NCBI RefSeq assembly: GCF_907164915.1
Contig: NC_061862.1
Location: 37,643,758-37,707,757, forward strand
From: Impatiens glandulifera
Taxonomy: Eukaryota; Streptophyta; Magnoliopsida; Ericales; Balsaminaceae
Direction: 5' to 3'
Length of the DNA: 64,000 nucleotides
The notes under the pieces were generated by a model, which was not told where the DNA came from, made no database searches, and saw only the letters and a program-made list of their open reading frames with translations. The translations under genes were made by a program, and so were the position numbers. Shown here piece after piece: positions 13,989 to 23,996 of this stretch. Every line of letters begins with the position of its first letter. The stretch's first letter is position 1.

Positions 13989-14534
13989 AACCGAAGTAGA
14001 CCAAGATAGTAATATTATATTGGATTGAAAAAATAGGAAATTAGAGGGTAGTTTGACCTTATTTTATGAAAATTAATTTTAAAAAATTGAGATAGACTTG
14101 AGCCCATTAAACACATTCTCACAACCTCTCTCAAGTCACATCCAAATAATTATAAATTTATAATAAAAAAACTTTAACAAAACTAAACAATTAATTAATT
14201 AATACTTCTTAATTATTAATTAAGATATGAATCAACATCTCAATAACTCTCTTTTTATTTTAATTCATTTAGCTCTCTCCTTTAATAATAAGTCTTAGTT
14301 TCTTTCTCCTTTAAAATATAGTTGTCACCATTAAAAACTAAATTAAGTATATATATAATAATAAATTTTAGTTTAACCGTTCTAAAAAAATAGTTTAACC
14401 TCGGCTAGATCATAGTTTTCAAAACAAAATTTGAGTTTGACGGACATAGCTTGACTAGGCTTAAGCTTCATCTTACTCATTTATCTAATTCCCTATATGT
14501 AAGGTATAATATATATATATATAATATATATATA

Positions 14535-14635
<101 letters not shown>

Positions 14636-15064
14636 GGTAGGGTGGGCTTAAGTCTAGAGAGTCCCCACATACCTATGTCTCTTGCTAATTTTCATTTCTC
14701 ACATGGAAAATGAAACATAATAGACACATATAGTCATCTTTAAGCAATGAATAGGGTTAGACCCTCATTTAGACACAATTTATGATAATTAAAAAAGCAA
14801 AAGAGTTATGAACTCAAAACGCATGTGTAACAATCCTTTCAAACATTGAAAATTTGGCTAACTATTTTCAACTACAGACTACCTCTTGTGAACAGGCATG
14901 AGTAATATAACGTTGAGGGTAGGGACATATCTAGAATTTGGAGTTGGGGTAAGCTTAATATGAATTAACAAAAAAATTGTGATTAAAAAACAAAAGGTAA
15001 ATATTTCGCACTTCATCTGATCGCACGATAGATCATGTTGTAACAGAAGTAGGGGTAACAGAAG

Positions 15065-15740
15065 TAGGGGTGTAAGCAAAACCGAAAAATCCAAACCGAA
15101 ATAATTATAAATCAACCGAATTGAGTTCTGTCTGGTTCATATTCTTGTACTGAACATGGCATCTTCGGTTGGTGGTTTATATAATAAAAAACCAACGGTT
15201 TAACCGACCGATCGTATATATACGTGTTTTTGATATATTTATAAATATATGTCCTTTTATCTTAGTGGTAAATCTTGAACATAATAAATTTTTTTGTTCA
15301 GGATCGAATTTTGGCACACACAAATTTATTATTTTGTATATTTCATGTCTTTTTTCTTTCTTAAACTCATTTAATTAATATTCTAAAATATTTTTTTAAG
15401 TTAAATAGTTATTTTATCATTTAATTTATTAAAATTTTATTATAAAACTCAACTAGTTTTTTTTCTTCTTTAGTTTATTATATATTATATATATATATAT
15501 ATATTTTATTTATAAAACTAAACTAATTTTTTCATTTTTTATTATATTAGTTTATAATATATATTTGTTATTTTTTCAACGATTAAACTAATAAATCGAC
15601 TGAACCGATTTTATAACCGACCAAACCGATACGATCATTAACCGCTAACTGACAGATGAAAATTTTGAAAAAACGACACCAATGTTTGAGAAGAATTTTT
15701 CGATAAAAAAATCGAACGAACCGAAACGTTTACACCCCTA
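15065..15740. mobile_element. hAT-like MITE, copy in tandem unit 3
   Basis: Same element, with flanks AACAGAAG (15057-15064) and AACCGAAG (15741-15748). The terminal inverted repeats are intact as in unit 2. Confidence 0.78.
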
Positions 15741-16259
15741 AACCGAAGTAGACCAAGATAGTAATATTATATTGGATTGAAAAAATAGGAAATTAGAGGG
15801 TAGTTTGACCTTATTTTATGAAAATTAATTTTAAAAAATTGAGATAGACTTGAGCCCATTAAACACATTCTCACAACCTCTCTCAAGTCACATCCAAATA
15901 ATTATAAATTTATAATAAAAATTTTTTTAACAAAACTAAACAATTAATTAATTAATACTTCTTAATTATTAATTAAGATATGAATCAACATCTCAATTAA
16001 CTCTCTTTTTATTTTAATTCATTTAGCTCTCTCCTTTAATAATAAGTCTTAGTTTCTTTCTCCTTTAAAATATAGTTGTCACCATTAAAAACTAAATTAA
16101 GTATATATATAATAATAAAATTTTAGTTTAACCGTTCTAAAAAAATTAGTTTAACTCGGCTAGATCATAGTTTTCAAAACAAAATTTGAGTTTGACGGAC
16201 ATAGCTTGACTAGGCTTAAGCTTCATCTTACTCATTTATCTAATTCCCTATATGTAAGG

Positions 16260-16334
<75 letters not shown>

Positions 16335-16407
16335 GGTAGGGTGGGCTTAAGTCTAGAGAGTCCCCACATACCTATGTCTCTTGCTAATTTTCATTTCTCA
16401 CATGGAA

Positions 16408-16777
16408 TCAAGTATCGAATCCTTAAAAATGAATATTATAATATTTTCTTAGTTTTCATAATTTTCATAATTTCTTTGAGAAGTAAACTAATGTGACGAT
16501 TTTCGAAATCAGTTGGATTAATACGTTTAAATACGTATTTCTAATAGGGCCAATTTTAAAAGGCTTGTGTTATAGAACTCTACTCTTTACGAGATTATAG
16601 AGGAAGGTAAGTCACATGGTTCTCTAACATAACCTATTAGAAAACTTTTTCCTAAAATAGTATACGAGGTCAAGCCTACCATCGAAGTCCTTTGTTGTGT
16701 ACCCTCCAAAGACGGATCACACGAATGGACAAGTGAAGCATGGAGCTCTAATCAATTTTCAGATCGTATGACTCGTA
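16408..16777. other. Unassigned sequence
   Basis: I see no reading frame or repeat here. It lies between the tandem units and the 3' LTR of the minus-strand Copia element. Confidence 0.3.
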
Positions 16778-17051
16778 TGTTGTTGTAGAAAAGAAAAGTA
16801 TGGGGAAAATATAACATATTTTGATTGTATTTTATTAAGTTTTAGGCATAGCCTATTTATACTTACAATATTGAATTGAAAAAGAAATAAATAACGGAAT
16901 AAAATCTAATTTAATCAAATAAAGTAAAATAAGGGAATGTTCTTAGCATATTCCCAAAATATGCTTTAGCATATTTTCTAAGATAAAATTATTGGGTTGA
17001 TATTATTTAGGGCCTGATTTATTGGGCTTAACAAGATTATCCAGCAAATCA
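16778..17051 (-). repeat. 3' LTR of the split Copia element
   Basis: On the minus strand it starts TGATTTGCTGG right after the purine run ATTAAGGGG and ends CTACAACAACA. About 190 bp match 33411-33599. The 5' copy lacks the first 85 bp or so of this LTR. Confidence 0.7.
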
Positions 17052-17805
17052 CCCCTTAATCTCGTTATACCACTTCAACTTATTTGACACTAAGCCTCAA
17101 ACGTATCTCGATGAACTTTTTCCTCCCCGATGCCTTTGTTAGGATATCATCTAGCTGTCCATCAGTGCCAACGTGGTCAATGTCCATCTTGCTTACTTCA
17201 ATGCACACTCAGATATAATGAAACATCGTGTCAATGTGTTTACTCCTCTCATGATGAATTGGATTCTTACAAAGAGCAATGGCTGACTTGTTATCAACTA
17301 ATAATTTGAATTTCAATTCTTTACACCCAACTAGCTCGCCAATAAGTCGACTTAGCCAGACCCCTTGACATGTCGTTGTCGCCTCTAAGATGTACTCGTC
17401 CTCGTATGAAGATAAAGTAACAATCTTCTACTTATGTGAAGTCCAAGTCAAAATGTAACTTCCAATAAAGAAAACTATCCTGGAGGTGCTTTTACGGTCG
17501 TCAACATCTCTAGCGAGATAACTATCGTTGTATCCTTCTAATGTAGCTTCACTTCCTTCCGATATATAACATCACCCATAACCCAACGTACCTCGTATGT
17601 AATGAAGTATCTGCTTGATCGAAGCCCAATATTAGGAACTTGGCGCCTCTATGTATGAACTTACTATGCCCACAACATGAGCAATATCAGGTTTACTAGG
17701 TAGAAAAGACTGTCGGTACGCTCCGATACCTTGTTGCATCCACAACCATACTCCCGTCATTCTTGCTGAGATGGAGACGATGCTCCATTGGACTATGACA
17801 CGGGT
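17052..17805 (-). pseudogene. Copia RNase H, 3' part of split pol
   Basis: Read on the minus strand, this encodes the Copia RNase H region, including a D-N-K-S-A-I-A-L-C-K-N-P motif and H-H-E-R-S-K-H-I-D near 17220-17310. It ends in D-I-L-T-K-A-S-G-R close to 17120, with a stop at about 17088. Several stops are present. It is the continuation of 30331-32879. Confidence 0.82.
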
Positions 17806-19068
17806 TGTTAGGATCTAGGTCGGGGCTGGGGAACCGGGGTCTGACCGGTTTACACCTTTCACTCAACGGTTGGTGTTTAATCTGGTTAGAGGTTTCAATA
17901 CTACACAGGCTGTCACAAACCCTTGAACCGAGTTCAAGTGCAGAAGTGGTTTGTTTCAGACTGAAGCAACACGCACACGGGATGAATGAGGCCGGATTTG
18001 GATAAAGTCGGTTTGGAGTTTAGTGGGTCGGTTTAAGTAATGTTTAATCGATTAGGGAGGTATGAGTCGGTTAGTATGAATCGGTTAGAATGTAAAGTCG
18101 ACAAAAAGTAAACAAGACAGGTTTTTTTGGATGTTCGGAGATGAAACTCCTACGTCACCCCTTCTTCTCGAAACCGCGAGAAGGATATTTACTAAGGAAT
18201 ACACAAACACAATATCCGATCAAGACTTATTTTCTGCTCGATAAACACTCGTACAATTCTCACCGAAATTGTAATCTTACTTCAAATGCACACTTAAGCT
18301 TTTTAATCTTAGAGAGATAAACGCAACTTATAACTTGGGTTGTTGTAACTGCTAGAACTGGTAACTACATTTACTCCTCTTCAGTTTCTTCTTTTATAGG
18401 TGAAATGTGCCAACGGTCACATTTCTTCTCCTTGAATCTAATTGGTTGAGCAGAGGTTTAGTGATTCAAACCTGGCGGTTTATGCTTCCAATGCGTAGAT
18501 CAAACCGACTAGGTTTGTCTTTTACTTAATGTAGCAATTGTCGGTTGGACAGTTGCCTACACCTGGAAGGTTGCGCCTCTGACTTATCCCAGAATGGAAA
18601 GATCTCTTCAGACGGTCTTCTGTAGCCTGCAGAGTATCCTCAGACTTGTATGGATATGGCAATTTTACAGTCTGTTCCTTTGGTATCATCTTCCGCAGAT
18701 ACTCAAAGTATCTGTTTACACCGATTTGTAGATTGTACTTAGTTTGATGTTCTTGGCTTCTTTCTCTAAGTAGCTTCTTCGTCGGTTTTTCGGTTGGATA
18801 CATTTCGGTTTAGGATGTCTACCGGTTGTTTAGGTTAACCGGATGACTTCAAGTTTTTCATAGCTTCAGGTTAACAGGATGACTTCCGGTTTTGGTTACA
18901 TTTTTTGCCTTGTCTTCTAACCGGTTTTGTTTTCCTGATCGGTTGAATTCTTGAACGGTTGGATTACATGACTGGTTGGATTATTTTACCGATTCTGGTT
19001 CTTAACCGTTCCTGCACAGGAAGTTTGTTTTTGTTAAGTTCTATTAACCGGTCTAATTTTATCTAACA
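17806..19068 (-). repeat. 3' LTR of the SIRE-type element
   Basis: It matches 29055-30330, with a 12-bp or so gap near 17890 and scattered substitutions. It is rich in CCGGTT-like motifs and contains a 93-codon open frame also kept in the other LTR. Confidence 0.93.
18522..18803 (-). CDS. LTR-borne small ORF, 93 aa (3' LTR copy)
   Basis: An open frame of 93 codons that begins M-Y-P-T and ends C-Y-I-K. The same frame with the same start and stop is present in the 5' LTR at 29784-30065, with about 11 amino-acid differences. The product would be basic and partly helical, with no signal peptide or membrane segment. I do not recognise it. Because LTRs also hold promoter and polyadenylation signals, the frame may be chance. 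What is notable is that both copies stay open. Confidence 0.35.
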   Translation of the reverse strand: MYPTEKPTKKLLRERSQEHQTKYNLQIGVNRYFEYLRKMIPKEQTVKLPYPYKSEDTLQATEDRLKRSFHSGISQRRNLPGVGNCPTDNCYIK

Positions 19069-19313
19069 ATTTCTCCCTTTTTGATTATTTTATTTAAAAT
19101 ATTCAAAACCATGTAAGAATTAAAATGTAGGTCGGTTGTTTTAAAAGTTTATGTGGCCGGATTTTTGGAAAATGACTTAGAAAATTTTTTCGAAAAATTT
19201 TGGAAAAATTTGAGAAAAATGTTGAAGAAAATTTTTATCTTATCAATTTCTCCATTTTTGATTATTTTATTTAAATTATTCAAAACCATGCAAGAATTAA
19301 AATGTAGGCCGGT
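19069..19313 (-). repeat. Polypurine tract region, partly duplicated
   Basis: The polypurine tract on the minus strand (AAAAAGGGAGAAAT) ends at the 3' LTR boundary, 19069. A segment of about 69 bp, 19069-19137, recurs at 19245-19313 with few differences (AAAAATGGAGAAAT at the matching place). Both copies hold the T-rich run read as the purine tract, so the element has a second, slightly altered tract 176 bp upstream. Confidence 0.8.
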
Positions 19314-19388
19314 TTCCAAAAATACTTTATATATATATAAGTGGGAAATATATTAGAATTGACATAAGTAGTAGATAATTAAAATTTT

Positions 19389-21150
19389 CTATTCCCTCTT
19401 CTTAGGCATGAATTTTTCCCATAGGTAGTCGGTCATCATTCCCTTTCCCGGATTGCAGGGATCGGCGCCAACTCTGGAGGAGGATCCCTGACCGCCCGAG
19501 GTCCTGGTGAATGGTGAGACCGGTGAAGGAACCGATCTGAGTGGAATCGCTTCGAGACCCCGCATTCTTTTGAGCGGCGGTACGACCTCTTCCTCGAGTT
19601 CTTCGTCCTCTTGTGAAGCCGGGTTGATTGGAAGAGGAGTAGCCAGTTCAACAATGTTGTCCAATAGCTTTGTAACCGCTGCCCTCTTGTGATGAAATCT
19701 GGAAAAGAGTGACGCTTCTTGGTGAGCAGGTTCCGATTCTAACAGTGCCAACTCATCGGTCAGTTCCCGTTCCTTAGCCGTTAGCATTTCCAGCACTAAG
19801 GCCTCGAAGTGGGATTCTTCCGTCCCAGGTATATGTTTTTCACGAAGATAACGAACGTGGACGGAAAGTTCTATCAATCTGGCATGCGGTTCGACCATCT
19901 TCCCTCTTTGAAGAGCGGTCACCATGCTCTTAGCTTTTGTATGGTTTAGCACCGATGTTTCCATCTCAATTAGCTTTTCATATCTCCGGTCTGCGGGATG
20001 CGCCGGTAATATATTGGCATAAAGAACTTCCTGCCGGTTTTGAGCCCATTGAAAGTAGACATCGCTCGCAGCGTGAGCCTGATCGTAAAGTTTCTCCAAT
20101 ATTTGGGAGACAAGTTCTTCTACCAACTATCGAACGTTTTCGTTTGCGGTTTCAAATCTTTCCGGTTGCCTGGCTGAACCGGTTTCGACATCAACATTTT
20201 TGGCTGGTTGTTCATCGACCATCTTCCCCTTCCCTTTGTTTGACTGATTCTCCTCGGTGTTGTGGGAGTGAGTCCGGCTAGATCTAGCCGTCGAGTTCTC
20301 CGGATTAGGGGTGTCGGCCTGAATATTAGCAGACCCGGTCTTGTGCGGAACCGATTTGTTTCCGGACTGTTCACCCGCCGGAGCCTTTTTCTTTCTAGGC
20401 TGTGATTTCTTTCGGGTGTTTTTACTGGCGGAGACCTTTGTCTTGCCCGGTTTGTCCTCCGATTTCATAAAGTGATGGGATTTTATGATCTTGCTGGGAG
20501 GAGTAAAAACGCCCGGACCAGTTTCGGCATTGAAGTGGCGCATTAGCTTTCCAAGTGGAACGGCGTATTCCCACGACCGTTTTGAAGATGGATCCACCAT
20601 CTCACATAAGTTAGAGAAGATTACCTTGGCCCAGTTGATCTTTATTCCTCTGACCAAACCGGCTATCATCTCAATCTTAGAGCATGTGAGGCGATCGTAG
20701 TTGCCTCCCCTTCCTTGGAACCGACTTTGTGAGAATCTCGCAAAGTGGCCTATACTCCGGTTTGAGGTCGTTCTTCTTGTCGGACACTGCTATCGGTTCT
20801 TTAGTATCCGAAACTTTACCGCAAACCGCAATGAAAACATCCTCCTTTGTAAGAACCGAGAAGTCGCTCCCCTCTGTCGGTAATCGGAGAACCTCAGCAA
20901 CCGATTCTTTTGTGAGACGAAACGGTTTTCCGCCGATTGTTGCGGTTATAACACCTTTACTGTGGACGGCGGTTTGGAAAAATTCCATGACCGCGTCTTG
21001 ATACAGAATGAACGGTCCGCTCAGAAAGTGTTCAAGACCAGAAGCATAAATAAGATCTAGCATCTGTTTAGCTTCCGTCGATCTGATTGCTCGAATTTAT
21101 TCGAAGTCGACTTGGAAGATGTGAGTAAAAAGAACAGATTCGCGACCCAT
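19389..21150 (-). pseudogene. Extra gene C: paralogous domain plus long C-terminal extension
   Basis: The likely start is the ATG at 21150 (M-G-R-E-S-V), about 110 bp after a TATAAATA box. In frame it would give roughly 585 residues. The first 230 or so match genes A and B: V-D-F-E near residue 15, M-E-F-F-Q-T-A near 55, L-P-T-E-G near 90, and I-N-W-A-K-V-I-F-S-N-L near 160. There follow a Lys/Ser-rich basic linker (20430-20127), then a helical, Glu-rich segment that could form coiled coil (20126-19560), an acidic patch, and the end F-M-P-K-K-R-E. Three breaks are visible: TAA at codon 18 (21097-21099), a one-base frameshift in a G-rich run near 20705, and an in-frame TAG at 20127-20129. I do not know its function. 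The basic plus coiled-coil design suggests nucleic acid or protein binding, which is inference. Confidence 0.7.
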
Positions 21151-21260
21151 TTTTACTTGGAGAGACCGACAGATTGAAAGATTGAGAGCTTAAGAGAATT
21201 TTGAGTGCTAGAGAGAGAAAGCAATTTCGCGGAAGAAAGAAATAAAATGACTGATGAGGG

Positions 21261-21268
21261 TATTTATA
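21261..21268 (-). promoter_or_regulatory. TATA box of extra gene C
   Basis: On the minus strand GGGTATAAATACC, a strong plant TATA box, 111-118 bp before the ATG at 21150. The stretch between box and ATG is CT-rich like a plant 5' UTR. Confidence 0.6.
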
Positions 21269-21315
21269 CCCGCGGATTGGAGTGTAAACCGCCGCGAACC
21301 GTCACATCAAGAGTT

Positions 21316-21380
21316 GGCGGGAAATTTTCCTCCAAAATGTCTTTGGGCGGCAAGTTTTGGCGGGATTTTTTTGAGCGGGA
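21316..21380 (-). promoter_or_regulatory. Cluster of E2F-like GGCGGGA sites upstream of gene C
   Basis: GGCGGGAAA at 21316-21324 (TTTCCCGCC on the gene strand), GGCGGGATTT near 21358-21367 and AGCGGGAAG near 21373-21381. The first matches the E2F consensus TTTSSCGC exactly. They lie 50-120 bp upstream of the TATA box. Function is inferred only from the match. Confidence 0.35.
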
Positions 21381-21615
21381 AGCATTTAAGGCAGTTATTT
21401 TTGTAACCGATTATTAGAGAGGCGGTTATTTAACCGGTAATTTAGAGAATCGAAAGGCGATTTTAACCGGTTGGAATTTAAACCAATATTTAAACTTAAT
21501 AATTTTGAACCGATACTTGAAAATTAATATTCATTTTTAATTAACGAAGAGAAACATGATAGAGCCGATGTGAAAATCGGTTTAAGAAACAATTACAAGG
21601 GTAGGATTGAATATC

Positions 21616-22311
21616 CTAAATCATTCTAGAGATTTTTTTCATTCGCCATTTCTCGTTGAGGATGTTTGAGGGATTCACCGGTGTACCCGGTCCAAGATTT
21701 GGAACGTTGGCCCAAAGGAACCGGCTCAGTTGAGGAGCATTGCCGAACCGTTTCTTCGTTTCGACCATGGTTTTCAAGTTGTTGGAGATGACCGATGCCC
21801 AGTTTATGGGGGTATGGCTGACGATGTAGGTCATCATGTCGAAAGCTTTTCTAGAATAGTTTTGGTTCGGAGATTGGCAGATGATGGACCGGTTAATGAT
21901 CTCATGCATGAGTTGGATGTGAGGGGCGAGGTCGGCGTTAATGCCGTGATTCTCCACCGGTGTGTCGGTTCCGGAGAACATTTCAGCGTAATCAACCGCT
22001 GCGCTGCCCACCCATGAAGGGAAATCTGAGAACCCCTCAATGGGAAGATTGAACATTTCGGATAGTCCGCTCTCGGGAATAACGATAATATTGTTTTTCA
22101 CTATGGAGACAATGGCATCGCCGAGCATGGATGCATTATCGAAAAATTCCAACACCTCTGGAATGAATAGAGGTCCGGATTCTTTGAGGAAACCGCGAAG
22201 GCCGGTGTCGTCAAGGGATTCAAAAAGTATCTCCCTTACTTCAACATCCTCCATGTCGAGGACAAATTCGAAGTCGATGCATAGGTAATTTCTGAGAGTG
22301 CGATGAGACAT
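21616..22311 (-). CDS. Extra gene B: intact copy of the paralogous domain, 231 aa
   Basis: An open frame from ATG 22311 to the stop at 21616-21618, with no internal stops. Shared with A and C: I-D-F-E at residues 13-16, V-L-E-F-F-D-N-A near 53-60, L-P-I-E-G near 89-93, H-E-I-I-N-R-S-I near 136-143, P-I-N-W-A-S-V near 168-174, and G-P-G-T-P-V near 208-213. It has no signal peptide, membrane span or catalytic motif that I recognise. I recall a family of plant transposon-encoded proteins with a similar pattern (Pfam calls one 'putative plant transposon protein'), but membership needs a profile search. It ends shortly after the shared domain, without the extension of C. It has its own TATA-like box and sits about 470 bp from gene C. 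Confidence 0.7.
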   Translation of the reverse strand: MSHRTLRNYLCIDFEFVLDMEDVEVREILFESLDDTGLRGFLKESGPLFIPEVLEFFDNASMLGDAIVSIVKNNIIVIPESGLSEMFNLPIEGFSDFPSWVGSAAVDYAEMFSGTDTPVENHGINADLAPHIQLMHEIINRSIICQSPNQNYSRKAFDMMTYIVSHTPINWASVISNNLKTMVETKKRFGNAPQLSRFLWANVPNLGPGTPVNPSNILNEKWRMKKISRMI

Positions 22312-22385
22312 GTTTCTGATTTTGCTTAAAGAGAGAGTTTACAATATTTTGTTTGGAGGTGTGTTGGTGTGAAGAGGAGAAGTTT

Positions 22386-22393
22386 CTTAAATA
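22386..22393 (-). promoter_or_regulatory. TATA-like box of extra gene B
   Basis: TATTTAAG on the minus strand, 75-82 bp before ATG 22311, followed by a CT- and A-rich leader. Confidence 0.45.
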
Positions 22394-22723
22394 GATATGA
22401 AATTGGAGGGAAAGTTTGAGCATTTAATGTTGATATTCCGTTTTGTCTCATTAATGCTAGGAATATTTGTATTTTCAAAACGCCTTGGGAAGTGGTTACT
22501 TTTTGACCGATTGCGGAGCCCGAGGCTGAGAATCTAGTTGGAAAGGAACTAAGTTTATGTAATTCCCCATGCAGTTGGAATTCAAAAGTTTGTTTTCATT
22601 AATGGAAAAGGAATTACAATAAACCGAAAGAAACATGGATTAAACCGAAAGGGATCATAATTGAGTAGGATAACAATACAATCGGTACATGGAGCAAAAT
22701 GACCGGTTGTTGGAGGAGTGACT

Positions 22724-23467
22724 TTAATGGCCGGAGTTGGTAAGGTGCCGGTTCTTCTTCTTCCAGGCCTTCTCGAATCGCTCATAGAAGGCGTCGGCGG
22801 ATTCCCAGGTCACGACTTGGGACTGGTTCAGCCCCTCGCCCGGACATAGCGGAACTCCGAGTTCCATAAGTAGAGAGCTGATATGAGGAATGAAGCCGGT
22901 ATGACAGGTGGTGATCATCCAAATCAGGATGTCGAACAGCACCCTGGACCAATTGACCGGAGTATCAGTTGTGATAGCGGTCATGATGTTGAAGACGGTG
23001 GCGCAGTAGGTGTTTGTGACTTCTTTCCCCAAGATGGCTCTACCGATGATGTCATTGAGAAGCTGGTATTCAGCCCTCAATGATGACCGAGCTCCGTGGT
23101 CATCGACCGGACGGTTCGAGCGAGAGAAGTTCAAAGAGATTTCGGCTTTTAGTTCGGCCGGAGCGTTCAGATCGGTAAGACCTTGCTTCGGAAGGTCGAA
23201 GTACCGAGCAAAATCATGCTCGGAGAAGTCAAACACGGTTCCTCCAACCCTAGATTGGATGAGGGTATCAAAGTACGGAGTACTGCGGAAGACCCTAGCG
23301 TTATGGAAAAATTCGAGTACGGTTTCAGGGAAGATGACATGTTTGTCATCTAGAAAGGGTTTTAGACCGATACTCTCTAGAGATTTAAGCATCTTGAATA
23401 TCTCATAATGTTCTGTCCCTTGAGTGGAATCAAAATCAACTTGGAGAATGTTTTGAAACTAAGACAT
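22724..23467 (-). pseudogene. Extra gene A: paralogous domain with an early stop
   Basis: The frame from ATG 23467 has TAG as its third codon (23459-23461), then stays open to 22724, about 247 codons in all. A later Met at 23392 could start a 222-residue product. Shared motifs: V-D-F-D just after the stop, V-L-E-F-F-H-N-A near 23320, L-P-K-Q-G-L-T-D near 23190-23170, L-L-N-D-I-I-G-R-A-I near 23060-23030, and P-V-N-W-S-R-V-L-F near 22960-22935. It ends in a Lys-rich tail (W-K-K-K-N-R-H). Similar in length to gene B. Function unknown. Confidence 0.65.
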
Positions 23468-23526
23468 TTTTGTCTTAGTGAGATGATAAGTTGATATTTG
23501 TGGATATTTGTTTGATGTTCGTCTAA

Positions 23527-23534
23527 CTTATATA
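23527..23534 (-). promoter_or_regulatory. TATA-like box of extra gene A
   Basis: TATATAAG on the minus strand, 60-67 bp before ATG 23467. The leader between them is A-rich with few G residues, as in plant 5' UTRs. Confidence 0.45.
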
Positions 23535-23996
23535 TTAGTTGAGGGGTGATAGTATTATCTAGTGGGTGGCAGGTGATTTAGTTTATTAACCATAGGATAG
23601 AGCATTTTGCATGAATTAGGTATGTCTACAGCCTAAGGTGTGAGTCATAGGCCTGGACGGTGAGAGATATCATATCTTCACGTCTTTTGAGGTATGACTA
23701 TTTTGCTTTGAAAAGGTATCCTTTCAGAACAGATACATCTAAACATAGACAGTTGTTCCAGTTTTGTTAGGGAGCCAAATAATCCAGAATATATATTATA
23801 TTCAAACCGGTTAGTTTTCAGTCATTGGTCCCGATGCGGTTAATTAGTGTAAGCACTAAGTAACCGGTCGGTTTACTGTAACTGATAGACGAAGCGGTTC
23901 TTCAATAAATACAATGGTAAATTCGGTTTCCGACATTTTAGGAAGAATTGTCGGTTTTGTCTGTCCGAACCGATTTTCCCTTTAAAGATTAAAGGT

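Noticed and set aside
19389..23467. Envelope-like gene of SIRE-type elements
   Set aside because: None of A, B or C shows a signal peptide or a transmembrane segment. The three are related to one another and soluble-looking.
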